A stretch of DNA of 64,000 nt from Trichopria drosophilae (GCA_030407085.1 CM059583.1:42191001-42255000); one strand, 5' to 3'; numbered from the stretch's first letter, positions 1 through 12,914 are shown. Numbers and translations are program-made. The notes: a model not told the origin generated them from the letters alone.

Positions 1-427
1 ACAATAACAAAATTAACTGTTGACTTGCAAAAAACCTTAAAAGAAAATGCTAGCTTTCTCATAATCACGTCTTTTTATTTCGGTCAGCGTGTTCGGAACA
101 CTTTAATTTTCTGGCTTCCGAAGAAAAACGACTGAAAAAAATTGAAAAGACTTAAGTGCTAAATTTTCATCTAATTCTTTCATTATAAAACATTAAATTT
201 TAAAGAAACATAATATATTAACCAGTATAAATAATGTGCAAACATAATCAGTACAAGTTTAAGCAATACGGTACTCTTATGTTAACCATCGAAAACTCAT
301 GCAATTTTAGACATGTCAGTAAATGTTTTTATTTCGAGAAATGTGAAGAAGGATGGTTAATACTGTGATACTTGTAAAAAACGCAGCCATGCGAAGATCG
401 TATTCTACATATTGACATTATTTTCAG
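1..427 (+). other. Intron of the acyl-CoA desaturase gene (3' part)
   Basis: No coding signal is seen here. The stretch ends in a pyrimidine-rich acceptor (TTATTTTCAG, AG at 426-427) just before the desaturase exon, so it is read as the end of an intron whose donor lies upstream of the window. Confidence 0.75.
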
Positions 428-610
428 ATTGTACATACTCCTGATGCCAATCTTCTGTTTTTTGTTACCAACTTGGATTCCTTGCTACTTTTGGGGAGAG
501 TCAGCCATGTATTCTTGGTACGCAACGGTATTTAGATATACGGCATCTCTAAATCTTACATGGCTAGTGAACTCTGCAGCCCACATTTGGGGTACAAAGC
601 CGTATGACGA
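428..610 (+). CDS. Acyl-CoA desaturase (Delta-9 type), internal coding exon of a gene truncated at the left window edge
   Basis: This exon encodes the last membrane-spanning part and one iron-binding segment of an ER fatty acyl-CoA desaturase, the enzyme that puts a double bond into saturated acyl-CoA using O2 and cytochrome b5 electrons. The translation starts inside a hydrophobic stretch (LLMPIFCFLLPTWIPCYFWG), then runs through FRYTASLNLTWLVNSAAHIWG and KPYD. In the family, the Asn and His of NSAAH bind the di-iron centre. The exon begins with one base that completes a codon split with an upstream exon, and ends with two bases (GA) before the donor GTAAGT at 611. The start codon and the first two histidine boxes are not in this window. 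The family assignment is firm. Substrate and regiospecificity (Delta-9 or another position) cannot be read from this part. Confidence 0.95.
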
Positions 611-3600
611 GTAAGTTTTACATATCATTAAATTTCTATGTTGTATAAGTATGTTGATTCAGGTTCTATAAGTTGTATATTTAAGATTTAACCACTGAGT
701 CTATTCTTGCTTATTTCTTGAGAATTGTAAATGTTTGTCATCGTTTTTGAAATTCCTTATACTTGCTTAATTTTTCATGTCCGGTCTGAAACATAAAAGA
801 ATATTTTTTGTTAATATGAATTCATTAATCATATTTATTGATTGCGCCACAAAGTCACTCAGTTAATTAACTGCCGTTCATGGCGAAGATTTTGTACGGT
901 AAATATAAATTAGGCTAACGATTTCGATTATCAGTACAAATTTAATATTAGATCATTTTCAGACGGTCTAAGGTATACTAAATAAGATGCTGTTGACCAT
1001 TTTCAAAACCACTGTTTTATAGAAGCTTTGAAATATGTAAAACTGCAGTTTTTATGATTTTGGCAATATCCTCGTCATCGGCAGTTAAGTGGTTAATGGT
1101 TTGCAGAAATTATTTTCACTGTTTAAAATAAACGGATGTAGGAAAAGTTTTAATGGATTTTTATTGAACTTTATATGTAAAGATACTTCATCGATCGAAA
1201 TTTGATGTTTATTTTCCGAAATTGAATACGGAGGATCCAATATTGCAGATAAAATGTTCAAACTTGATGGGATTCGCATTCACGAGACTTGGGCTTTTAT
1301 TATTACTACTTATTATCTAATATAAATGAATTCATATATAGAAAAGTGCATATAAAATCATTATATTTAGACAGCCTTCTAGTAATATATTCTGGAGCCG
1401 TGAAAAGACACATTCAGGATGCATTACATATTGGCCCAAAAGTATTAGGATATTCAAATTATATATTTATATCATGAAAAGTACTCTGTAGTTACAACGA
1501 TAATTCGTTTTGTTTCTTGATCTTTATGGTTTCCTCTACAAGTGAATGGTTGATTTTATATTTTTAATACCAAATCGCAGCAGTTATTTTGAATCTTTTA
1601 TCACGGTGTTGTGTAACGCAATCAAATTTATTTGACAATATTATAAATCTCTAAATCCGCGAGTCCGAAAACTCGCGACAAAATGTTTAAGGAATATAGA
1701 AAGAATTTTAACAAATTTTTCTTAAGTTCCTGCTACATACGTCATTGTTAATCAATGGGTTAATTAAGATAACCCGCAAGACAGGCTTTTGAGTAATTCT
1801 TAACCCTGACTCACACCTTATTTACTTAACAAAAAAGTATTAATTTCAAATGAAGCTAGTTAGTGAACGCGTTTCAGAAAAGTAGATTTGGTATGAATTG
1901 ATCAATTATATAGGCGTAGGAGCTATTCAATAGATTAAAATTTAACGATAAGGTAGTTTATTACTAACAAGATATTGAATAGTTTTAATTGATTACTTTA
2001 TTCTCATTAACAATAATTTTGCACATATCTTCTATGTTAATATGCAAACTGAATTTGGAGACCAATTAACAACAGCAAAAATCATGTAGCTTTAAAACAA
2101 AACAAAATTATACCTTGTAGTCATACTGTGCCCATTATTGAAGTAGATTTCTGTAATTACGACGAACTATACTTGACTAATTAAAGAGAGTTGTTGAAAA
2201 CAAGCAATAAGATGATAGTAAAAAAATTAGGATTTTTTTAAGAGAAATTAGTTAAGTCACATAGAATTATGGATTTAAAAAAGTTTATTTCTGCTTAAAT
2301 TTATTTCTTGTATTAATAAAATAAAATCATAATTAGAAAGAAACCTCATTAGTTGCTCAAATTAAATTAAAATAAATATATTATCCCTTTAACGCCCAAA
2401 TATTCGAAAATTTGCCATGAAGTTGTCATACTTTTGATAATAAATAATAACGACAAAAATATATTTTGTACAAATAAAAAAATATTTGGACAAACTTTTT
2501 GTTTACAGTTTTTGAAAATCGAAAACACAAATTTCTGAACAAATTCTCATTTCATTTCATTCAAATTCTAAGCGTTTTGATACTTGATAACAAAAATTGA
2601 TAGTTTAAAAAAAACAATAGAATATACATATATACATAATACTTATGTATTATACATAATACAATAAACTTTTGAAAAACATTACATACCATAAAATAGA
2701 ATTTATGAAAGAACATACCAAAAATTTTTCTCAATTTTCTATAATCATTTTTAAATTTTGAAAAAAATTGAATAAACAAATTTTGAAAGTGGTACTAATA
2801 GAATTCTGAAAAAATACCAGTGTATTCTTCCATAAGATCAAACAACTTCTCAGTAACCCTTTTTTTTCTTAAATTTTAATTTCCGATGCCATTATGAGGA
2901 TTGCCATGTTCAATTTTTGGAAATAAACACTACCATACTGAAGTTTTCAGTCTTTTTACACGTTATTTATAGCCATTTAAGATACTTGAATGCCGGAAAT
3001 GATTATAAAAAAATTCAACCAAGTAAAAAGAAAACTATGAAAACTCGTATTTATTTTATTTCTTAACGACGTGTAATTTATTTATTTTGAAATTCGCAGT
3101 GTTCTCAGAGACAACATCCCAAAGGCAGGCTTTGAGCCAGTTTCTAATCCATTTTTTTCCCTTGCGTTTCAATACAAAAAGTAAAGTTAAACTTCATGAT
3201 CAAATTTTGCATATTTGGGCGTAAAGAGTAAAAACAAGAGAAATTAAAATTATTGTTCGAAAATTGTAACACGTCGAGTTAAAATATTTTAAAAATTTCA
3301 AAATATTCGTTGTATGTACACAAAATCTGTAATGTAAAGGGACAGTGTTGGTAAAAAAGCTTTTACAGTCCATATCCACTTCCGAACAAAATTCTTATCA
3401 AAAGAACATCAGGGCATTTTTATATTCTTATATCGTAGCATTTTTATTCTTGAAACAATTATCTCACGCCTAAAGAGCACTGCACGTCCAACGGACGACC
3501 ATGAAAAATCTACTTAATACCTGCCGAAAAAAGGTCGTCGAGTAAATTTTTTTTTTTACAATTGCTTTTATGGCCATAAAATGAATATGAAATAAACATA

Positions 3601-3783
3601 TAGCCTTGTTAATTGTTAGTACAGCAATCACAATTTTTCCATTTAATGATATTACAATATTTTATAAATCTAAAGACTTTACAAGAGAAGGCGCACAAAA
3701 TTTATATATAAAAGTATACTTTCGAATGATATAATAAAAGTTCTTCAGATTCTTTTAGCTAATTACATATTTATTATTTTCAG
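611..3783 (+). other. Desaturase intron (3173 bp)
   Basis: The donor is GTAAGT at 611 and the acceptor is TTATTTTCAG ending at 3783. Joining the flanking exons restores an Asp codon (GA plus T) and gives the family-typical KPYDDTISPTDN. The intron contains a TIR-bounded element at 2389-3225, a perfect 7-bp hairpin (CGCGAGT/ACTCGCG) at about 1658-1677 and an AT palindrome near 2620-2660. I see no gene in it. Confidence 0.85.
2389..3225. mobile_element. Non-autonomous TIR element (~837 bp) inside the desaturase intron
   Basis: The left end reads TTAACGCCCAAATATTCGAA and continues to CATGAAGTT. The right end, in reverse complement, reads TTTACGCCCAAATATGCAAA and continues to a similar CATGAAGTT, so about 37 bp of imperfect terminal inverted repeat bound the segment. 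The left TTAA is followed by CGCCC; the right copy has TTTA. This is weakly reminiscent of TTAA-targeting piggyBac-like MITEs, but the superfamily is an inference. No ORF of note lies inside. Confidence 0.6.
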
Positions 3784-4135
3784 TACAATCAGTCCAACCG
3801 ACAACATTCGAATCGCAATTGGAGCCTTTGGAGAAGGTTGGCACAACTATCATCATGTTTTTCCTTGGGATTACAAAGCGGCGGAATTGGGAAATTACAG
3901 AGGAAATTTTACAACTGCGTTCATAGATTTCTTTGCAAACATTGGTTGGGCGTATGATTTGAAAACGGTCCCAGTTGAAATGGTTCAAAAGAGGGCTGCA
4001 AGGACTGGTGATGGTACTCGAATCCAACAAGATAATCCTAAACATGAGCACGAAGATGCTATCTGGGGTTGGGGCGATGCTGATATGCAACAAGAGGATA
4101 TCAATGACGCCCAAATCATTAATAAAGGCGATTAA
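3784..4135 (+). CDS. Acyl-CoA desaturase, terminal coding exon with third histidine box and stop
   Basis: The first base completes the split Asp codon, then the frame gives TISPTDNIRIAIGAFGEGWHNYHHVFPWDYKAAELGNY in two adjoining stretches. HNYHH is the third His box (HXXHH), whose histidines are di-iron ligands in this family. The next segment, from NYRGNFTTAFIDFFANIGWAYDLK, is the conserved cytosolic C-terminal region. The tail then becomes lineage-specific, acidic and Gln/Asp-rich (HEHEDAIWGWGDADMQQEDI) and ends at TAA 4133-4135. A total of 177 residues of the protein are visible over the two exons. The reading frame is intact, so the gene looks functional. Family identity is near certain. 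Confidence 0.96.
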
Positions 4136-5980
4136 GCACTCACATGTCTAAAAATTTGTTACTCAAGCCGTTTAAAATCAACATTTTTAGTTTGTTTCGT
4201 ATATTCACAAAGTAATCATTTTATCTCCCATGAAGAAAAATTGATCACAAGCCATCTAAGGATACATATAACTTTTCTATATTTTGCTTTGATATTTATA
4301 AAAATTTGACGAAGCCTAAAATTAAACCGAACGAAACAAACTTTGAAAAAATCCTTTGTGCAAAACCAAAATTTCAGAAGTTATCATGGAAAATAACTGT
4401 AAGCAAAGTCAAAGGCTTGTCTTCAGTATGAGTGACATGTGCGAACGATTGCAAAATTTTTTTTATCAATTGATTCATATAACAAATGAGACCGAAATGT
4501 TTCGTCAACTTTTATTTAAATAAATAATGGTTGTTTACGGAATAAGCGACATTAATACATCAATGCGCTCTCGGCTTCCTGGAGGTTGCATCCTCGACAA
4601 AGTTCTAACCTAACTGTCAAATTGTACACCAGAGTTTATTATTGTTGATTTATTATTTATTCGCTAGGGACATTTAGCGTTTTTTAAACCTTTTGTCGAT
4701 TGTGCACCTGCGGAAGTATCGTGTGTCGAGGTATCGATATTTCACTTTGTTATTTAAATTTCCACAAAAATGTTGAAAGCGATAATATGAATAAATATTG
4801 TCTTTATGCTTCGAAATTATTCGTGTACAAATGTACTTACTAAGCACTAAGTATCAGGTACTTTGATAAAATCAATAACATGTAAATACGAAATGGAACG
4901 TGTCAATTATCGAAACTTCTTAACAAAATGTTTATCAAAAGTCGCGTGAATTGAGAGTTAACTTTGCAGTTTTACATTTTAGATCTTTTTAACGAACTTG
5001 CAATAGAATTTTCTACTTCACTTTTGATACTGCGTCTTACTTAGTAGTTGTTGATACTGGATGATAGAGAATTGTAATAATATTTTATCTAAAAGAAACT
5101 GAAGTCAATTTGTTACTTTTTTTAAAAAAGGTTGAGAAGAAAAAGTATAAGACTTTTTTTTATTGCTTGTGTAATTGAGACTGGAGCGTGAAACAATATT
5201 AACTCTAGCAAGTTCAGATCTTCTGACTGCAATGTAATGTAAGATTTTCTATGATTTGTGAAGATTTCGAGCAAAGCCAACGACTATTAGATTGTTAAAC
5301 GCGGGAAACATAGGGGACTCGAATCAGTCCGTACGAGTAGTGAGAGAAATTGAAATCAATTATTGAAAATAGCCAGAGTCATCGACAAAATGCCTTAAGT
5401 ACCTCGAAGAAAAAAGTTATTACGACAATGAACATGTACATTAACACTTAGTTGATATAAGCGTATAGTAGGTATATGGTGCAAAAGAAACGGCGAAATC
5501 TGATATCCTATTTATTCCTAATTGAAACATTAATTTATTATCTAATAAAACTTGCTTATTTATTGTATTTTACTATATTTCTATTTAAATTTCTAACAAT
5601 TTGTAGTTAGTATTATTGATAAATGCTAAAAGAGTGCATGCTCGACATGACAGTATATGAATATATTCATCTATATTGGTTAAATTGCAAATTTCAACTT
5701 TACGGGTATCCGATTCTGTCTAAGGCGCCAATAATAGTTGTAAGTCGCAAGAATGTAAAATGCAATGTAATTAAGTCCTAGGTTTAAGACGAAGCGGTTT
5801 GTATGTATTTTCTGTAGTAAAGGAAGTTATTTACCACATGTTGAAATCGCATATTCGTATATAAGCGATTCGTGTAAAGTCACGTTGTCATGACTTGTGT
5901 AACAATCGTTTACTTTAAAAAACATTTAAAAACGAATGTTTCCATTGTATTTATAAATAAATTATTCATTTCGATAGTTT
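4136..5980 (+). other. Probable 3' UTR of the desaturase gene
   Basis: No ORF or repeat is recognised here. AATAAA hexamers occur at 4519-4524 and 5956-5961, so either a ~400-nt or a ~1.85-kb 3' UTR is possible. Insect desaturase mRNAs often have long 3' UTRs, but the real cleavage site cannot be fixed from sequence. Confidence 0.4.
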
Positions 5981-6599
5981 TCACATTTCTGAGATTTCTC
6001 ATTTGATGTCTTTTTAATATTATAAAACCCACATCTGGCTCGTCCATTTATTATTCTTTGTATATAGAAGAGTATATTATAGTTAGGGTGTCTTCATTAG
6101 GTGGATTTTCAAAAGTTAATATTTATAAAAACCATTGATGCGGAGAAACCATATTGGTCACCAATCTATTGATTTATCAATATTTATCTGTCAGATTCTA
6201 TCTAATCAGACTTTATATCTGTTGTATAATATAATGTAAAATCCATCAATGTTAACTATTACTTGAATTATTTAATTAAACAAATGAAAATAATAATAAA
6301 TAAATAAATATCCAGATTGGATATAAGCTACACGGAGACACCAAAAAATTTACGAAGCCAGAAATTTGTATTGTTGCCATGTACGTTGCCGTTAAAGGGA
6401 ATCTGAAGCTAATTTAATTAAGTCACATGCAGATCTATATATAGTTAATTATTTCAGAGACGGCTACAATCAAAACTGATGGCTTCGTACATTTGTTCAA
6501 TTTGGATATCGTGCTCATTACATCATGCAATCTGATCTCTTATGTTCTTGAAGATGTTGAACAGGGTATTGATAATAGTATTGTGATATTCTTGATCAA
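5981..6599. other. Intergenic, nothing recognised
   Basis: AT-rich sequence with several TAAATA runs near 6290-6310. No gene, repeat family or regulatory site can be supported. Confidence 0.5.
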
Positions 6600-7220
6600 C
6601 ATTCTTGTGCTTCTCTATGTTAGTACAGCCTTGGATACAGGTCCTCCTGTATTACTACTTAAGAGGCATTCGTTGCTCTTCCGAAGTTTTGAAGTGGATG
6701 TGCAGCTATCTCTCACTCAGACTGCAACACTGCAAGTTGTATTTGGTAAGGCTGATACCCTGTTTGGGTGGTTATCCAAAAAAATGGATTTCCACAGGCC
6801 TCAGCAATAGGCCATATGCTATTTTCGATATTTATCATTGCTCTCAGACAGGTCCTTAAGCACTCTAAACGCACATTGTTTGCTAATGGCACTCAGATAT
6901 ATATTTCATGTCCTGTTAATGAACTTCCTGAAAGATTGGCAGTTCCATCAGAGAATGGCCAAGAACTGTCAATTGGGCAAAAGAATGTGGCCTTTCAATA
7001 AACGTTTCTAAGACACAAACTATGGTATTTGTTGCTCAAACTAAGTCAATTCTATTGAGAACTCGCTTCTAAAAAGTCTTGATATAGAGGGTGCCTGTAT
7101 CGTTTGCAAAATCTTTGAAATTTCTACGGACTTAGCCTAGGGTAAATGTAAAAATTATTGCTGCATTAAAGGTTATATCGCAATAAAAAGGCATTTTTGT
7201 TACTTTTACATAGGAAGAAT
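6600..7220 (+). pseudogene. Decayed LINE reverse transcriptase (non-LTR retrotransposon fragment)
   Basis: Spread over several frames, the translation follows the RT palm of jockey/CR1-type LINEs. It runs from a segment like AALDTG..VLLLK (family: AFDTVDHDILL), through SSEVLKWMCSYLS (family: ..WF.SYL..R), NGFPQASAIGHMLFSIFI (family: GVPQGSVLGPLLFSIYI), VLKHSKRTLFANGTQIYIS (family: H.YADDTQIYLS) and finally INVSKTQTMVF (family: LN..KTQ.MVF). The catalytic Y-A-D-D box is replaced by F-A-N-G, and at least three frame changes and stops interrupt the sequence, so it cannot be active. A weaker resemblance continues to about 7220. There is no recognisable 5' ORF1 or endonuclease. The exact clade is uncertain. 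Confidence 0.8.
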
Positions 7221-9229
7221 TGATCTTTTTAGAATTTCTTGCTTAGCTGAACGTGTAGTCCGCGTCAAAGAAAATCATTAAGTCCCATAATATCAGTTTT
7301 ATATCGAAATAATCAATCAAAATATAATAAAGTCGTAATGCACCTATTACTAAGACATTGCTCCTATTACTGAGCATATTAATACCTCTTACGTCAAATT
7401 TGTTTCCTGAATTATTATATAGCTTATCCTTAAAATGTCGATGAATTAATGATTTCTTAATGCACAATCCCAATTACAAAATTGACAACAAAAAGTATTT
7501 GAATGAGAGAACAGTGAAAAAACGATTCCCTGATGTGTAGGTGGCACATGCTTATTGGGATTTTTAAATTGATGTCTTGTTTAATAGAAAGTGCAAAATT
7601 GTTATTCATATTGCTAATAATGCACAATGAATTATATTTTTGTTTACAGATTACGGAATATAATATTTGCCAATTATAGCAATATTTCCAATTTTCCTGT
7701 TTTACCGTATCCTCTTTAACTCCTAGAGTTTCATAAAAACCAATGTATAGAAATACATGTCAGTGATCACCGATTTTCCACCACAATTAATGGTTAAATA
7801 TAAAGTCGTCAAAATTCGAGACCAATCCGTCTATCTGAATCAATGTTGCGAGATGCGTAGTAATACCAACAGTGCCAGAAAATATGTATCTAATGCTGCG
7901 GTCATGATTTTATGAGTGATTTAGTTAAATACGCTTTTATTTTTACTTAACTTTACTTAAATGAATACAGTGTAGTATAAAACCCTTCTTTTGACCGCCG
8001 CCAATTCAATGGGATTAATTTGAAATTACTTAACAAAAGAAAATACGTACATTTTTGCAATTTGTTATTGCTCAGTTTTCCATTTTGTTTAGAAAAAAAA
8101 AATAAACGTAAAAATGAATATGTTAATTTTAACGTAAATATTCAACTATTTATGGAAAATATCATTTATATTTGCATTTCAACAACAAAAAAACACAGTA
8201 CATAATATGTACACCCGCAGCAAATATTGGTAGGGGGAGGGCTGGGTTGTGTTAGTAAACAATCAGCACTTTTTTCCCGTAATTGACCGATATTGCCATC
8301 TATCTATGTAAGCTTGTATTTTATCATGAGCCAATTTTTATGCTAAAAGAAAAGCATTCAGACAAATTTTTTGTGACAATTGCTCGCGAAAAGTTTTCTA
8401 ATGGTTTGTAAAGTGCTATCCACACGGTGGGCAGGAAGGACCGATAGGTTACACAAAAATGACGACAAAAACGGAAAACGGGGTTGTTTTTGGCGTTGAT
8501 CATAGATGAAAAATCACTTTGATTCGAAATCGTAGCTGCTCCTGTTCAGTAGATATTGGCATTTTACATATTTCTGTTCGGAATAGTTTTTGTGAAATTC
8601 TAAAAGCGTGAATCTTGACCGCTAAAATGTCGGCACTTATAAAATTCTTTATATTTCTTATTGTTTATAATCTGTAGACCTATCCTATTGGTTATTCACA
8701 TAAATAAACAAAAAAGTAAACAACTAATAAAATGCTTGGCGCTCTTTGTTTTAAATGTGCGTAGCATGCATAACGTATTTTCAATATAATAATTCAATTC
8801 AATTCACGCAGTTTCCTTTCAAATAACCATTAAATGAAATAAATTATAAATAAAATTAAACAATAGTAGTTTATATACGTATGAAGAAAAAATAAATTTT
8901 CAGAATTTTGTATGCATTTTTCACGGTTATTTTACCCTTTTTCTCACTGAGCACTTCTCGCAGATCGCACTCATAAAACCGAAAGGCGGAGGACTCGCAC
9001 ACGGAAATTAAAGAAATTGTTTCTCGCAAGCGAAGTAGGACTCACGTAGAGTCTAATGGCTCGCGGTGCGGGCGGAGTGATAACTGTTTTTGAAATCATT
9101 ACAATATAATTTAATTATTATGTCGGGCTGATTTGTTTTTTTAAACAGTACAAGTTTATTGCATATGTAGTTGTCGTCGAATACTTCATATTTCCATCCA
9201 GTATTTTTATAAACTGAAATTACAGCGAT
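7221..9229. other. Intergenic stretch, no gene recognised
   Basis: Short AT-rich chance ORFs only. A short, relatively GC-richer patch at about 8950-9085 lies just upstream of the transposase-like ORF. It could include its promoter or the element's 5' end, but no terminal repeat was identified. Confidence 0.45.
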
Positions 9230-11159
9230 ATGCATCCAGAACAAAAATGTGATCATGATAAAAATCGAAAGAAAGTTTGCGCACCATGCGGAAAAAAAAT
9301 TGTTTTCCAGAATAAACCTCCTCAAAATTTTGCATTAACTGAAAACCATATTACAGCGATCAAAAATCATATCAATAAAGAATTTGATATTTCTAATATG
9401 AAATTTCCATCAAGCATCTGTGTTTCTTGTCGATTAACTCTTGGTGAATTACAAAAAGGTATTTCAAAAAGACCTCTTCCAATTATGCCTAATTACGAGG
9501 ATGTGCAGTTGGCAAAAGAAACAAGAACGATGATTTGCAACTGTTACGTTTGCCTAACATCGCGTCAAACTAGTCATTCAAAAATAAAAAAAGGTAGAGG
9601 TCATATTCGACTGTTCGCTACTAAAATTGATATTAATAATGGCCTTGATGGAACTCAGCAAAACGCATCACTTCCCAAAACTGATGAGGAAATCAAAGAA
9701 AAACAGAACTACTATGGAAATGTGCAGCAAATGCTTTCAAAAAATAGGGAAAGGTATTCCACACACTGCATGCAGTGGTCCTTCTTCTTCTAAAACACGA
9801 GAAAATGTGTCAGATATTGTTGAGCAGTTACCTGAAAAACAACAAAATCAAATAATAACAAATCTTTTAAAAAGGAGATTCACTGCTAGTGATAGAAATG
9901 ACGGAGAACTTCTTTTGAATACATCAGGTTCTAAGTGTCGTATAATTGTAAATGCGAAGAAAGGCAATGAAATTAGCATCTCTGCTCAGAGTTTAGATAA
10001 CTTCCAAGCTAATACTGCATCGTCGACGAATTACATGAAAAAATTAGCAAACTTTATTCGATGTTCAGCTGGAAGAAACTCAATTCCTAAGAATTACAAT
10101 CAGCATTTATACGATAAGTCAAATATTATGGAAAATGTTTATAAAGAAGAAGTCTATCAATTCGAAACCGTTAAAGAAGGGACGAAAGAAAGACCAGTAG
10201 TTTATGCAAATGCTGCAGAACTTCTTGATTTCATCATTGAAAAACGGAACATAAGACATGCAGAAGAAGCTAAAATTAAAGTAATGGCAGATGGAGGCCA
10301 AGATTTCTTTAAAATGTCTATCTCGATTTTAACTCAAGAAGAAGAAGAATGTGATTCGGAAGAATATAAAACCAAGAAAGTTACTTATTATTTCAGTGGT
10401 GGAAGTGTTGCAAACAAACGTAAAGAGAACAGTGTCTACCGATTAATTTTATTGTGTATAGTTCCACGAATTAAGGAAACGTATGAGAACGTCGAAACGT
10501 TAGTTAAACTAACCAAAGTTAACGAAATACCTTTCAAATTTTCATCAGATTTCAAACTCATTCTAATCGTTAATGGTCAGCAGACGGCAACAGCAACTTA
10601 CCCTTGCCCGTATTGCTTCATAACATTGCATGAAATGCACAGCTTTGATCTAACCACTAACAACAATGAGTTGAATACTGATGATGAAAATCAGAACTTG
10701 AAAACGTATAAGCACTTAAAAGACGATTATCTAAAATTTAAAAGTGTAGGTAACAAAAAAATCTTGGCCAAAGAATGTCACAATACAGTTCACCATCCCC
10801 TTTTTGTTGAAGAAGACACTGAAGAAGATAATGATATGTATGTGATCCAAAAGTGCGTCCCACCTGAACTTCACCTGTTACAAGGCTTCGTCAATCATCT
10901 TTTTTGGAATGGCCTAGTCAAAATAGAAGGTATAGGTCTCGAAAAGGCACTGCTGTGGCCAAAAAAGTTAGGCATACATCACAAGTCATATCAAGGAGAT
11001 ATTTTTGAAGGAAATCAGTGTCGAAAACTTTTGAAAGAAGGAGACAAATTACAGGATCCCGAAATTTACGAACTTGTTGGCCCTTTTCGGTTGCAGCCGT
11101 ATATAGTTTCATTCAAAGTAATGAATAAAATTGTTGAAACGTGCTTTTCATCCAAGTGA
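9230..11159 (+). pseudogene. Zinc-finger/DDE-like transposase gene of an unplaced transposon family, frameshifted and truncated
   Basis: Two overlapping ORFs in different frames (9230-9793 and 9627-11159) form one protein if a +1 shift is allowed near 9700-9725, next to an A-rich run. The N-terminal part has paired Cys motifs (VCAPCGKKI, SICVSCR, MICNCYVC), and just after the shift comes CSKCFQKIGKGIPHTACSG, suggesting zinc-binding modules. The main body carries VMADGGQDFFKMSISI, then DFKLILIVNGQQTATATYPC followed by PYC, then VPPELHLLQGFVNHLFWNGL. Acidic residues in these blocks are the likely DDE-type catalytic positions. From memory the family is widespread and repetitive in insects and cnidarians, but I cannot name its superfamily. 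The ORF ends soon after LVGPFRLQPYIVSFKVMNKI, where family proteins appear to continue, so the C-terminus is probably missing. A domesticated gene is possible but less likely given the frameshift. Confidence 0.7.
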
Positions 11160-12899
11160 CTGAACTTTTGCTGAAAATGTAAGTGTTATGCATATTTGTT
11201 GAGTGTTTTGGTTCTATTTTTTAATTCAATTTGAGTTTACAGTCGAATTAAACATAGGTGGTATTAACAACTCCATGCGATTGTTAATAATAAATAAAAG
11301 TCGATATATTTGTCCTGCGAAGAGATGAGCGTATTCCTGTTGACAAATTTTCTGATAAAAATTACTATAAACTTTCAGAATTTTTACTATTCAGATAGAT
11401 AAATTACAAATCTAGTTATTTTTACCAGGAAAATTGGAAATTTTCTACATTCTACAGGTCCGTCCCAAAATGACCATCTGAAATGGGAAAACTTCCAAGA
11501 AAATTGTTCTCCGTGTACTTTCCGGGAAGTTCAACTCGGGTAGTTTTCACATACTGCTTACGAAACATGAAAAAACATTATTAAGTAAGAACAGGAATTG
11601 TAATTAAAAACTGTTCTTAAAAAAGAAAATCGTTTTTATGCAAATCGATAGTTTGGTCGAAAGTTTTCGCTATACTAAAAAACATGTATTTTCATATCTC
11701 GAAAAAAATATGTTTTTTTCGGCAGTCCAAAAACCTCTAAAACCATTTGTAAACTACAGCTTTTCCGAAAACTGTCTCTAAAGTTTTGATTCTTTTTCTT
11801 GTAAATCTGGCGAAACCGTCATATTTAGAAAAAAGTTTTCCATGTACGTACGGAATGTTACTTTTTTACAGTATATACACTAGAGGTTAAGGTATTTGTG
11901 AAAATATGTATTGAATAATGATATCCTTGCAACTTCTTTAACAACAAGAGCACACTGTAATTTTAACCTCCTAAATAAACAATATCTCTTTGTGATTGAA
12001 ACAAGAAGCTTAATTGGGCATAAATATTTGCAGTTTATGATATCATTGTACTTCATTTGCATTTCAATAGTTTAGTACAAAGTTTAAGTTTATTTAAGGC
12101 TTATTGTACTCACTGGTATAGATTTCCTTTCAGTTCGTCCCAGGGTTTAATAATAAATATAATCTGATCTAATTATTCCCTTTTTTTAGGGTATTGAAAA
12201 CTTCAAAAATTGTATAATGATGCATGTTTTATTCTCAGTTTATTATGTTACGACTCCTATAAATCGACCTTCTAACAGAAAGAGATTATGTGTCTTACGA
12301 CCTTGTAACGTCTCGCGAAATGCGTTAAAAGCATTTCAATAAGGTACGGTTGACGAATTGCGTAAAAAGAGAAACAAATAGTCCCTTGACCCCGGTGCAC
12401 GTTTGGGTTCTACTATTTTACGACGTGCTATATCTACGGGAGTACATCGTAAATGCGACAGGTTTTTGCAATCCGGTCTTGTTATGCTAGAAACAATATT
12501 AACAAGTCCAATTAACGATAGCTAGTGACAACATGGTTTGTTTAATATACATGATGAATTTTTTTAAAAGATTAAACTCATTTTTTAAAGTTAAACAACG
12601 ATATTTTTTTCTAAGACGTATCTGGTATATAAGCAAAAAAATAGATATTAAAGGAAAGGTGAAAAGAACTATCGAATTCATTTTAAAAAGAAAACTTTAT
12701 CTCACGAGTTATATTTCTTCCACACCGAGAAAATTTTATATGGCAAAATTTCCATACTGTTCTGGTGTTAGTTTCAGCATGATATGCTCTAAAAATAAAA
12801 AAATTTAGTAATACTTCTACCCAAATTTCCTCACCAATATGGTTATTTTTTTCATAAAAACGTAGGAACGTAGGAATTATATGCACTTTTCGAGTGGGC

Positions 12900-12914
12900 G
12901 GGGGGGGGGGGGGG
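12900..12914 (+). repeat. Poly-G run (15 G) in a GC-rich island
   Basis: Fifteen consecutive G residues preceded by GAGTGGGC and followed by CGCGAC. This is exceptional in such an AT-rich window. It could form a G-quadruplex or mark an assembly or sequencing slip. Confidence 0.95.

Noticed and set aside
12533..12886. Overlapping ORFs on both strands near the poly-G run
   Set aside because: Low-complexity Lys/Phe content without domain or context.
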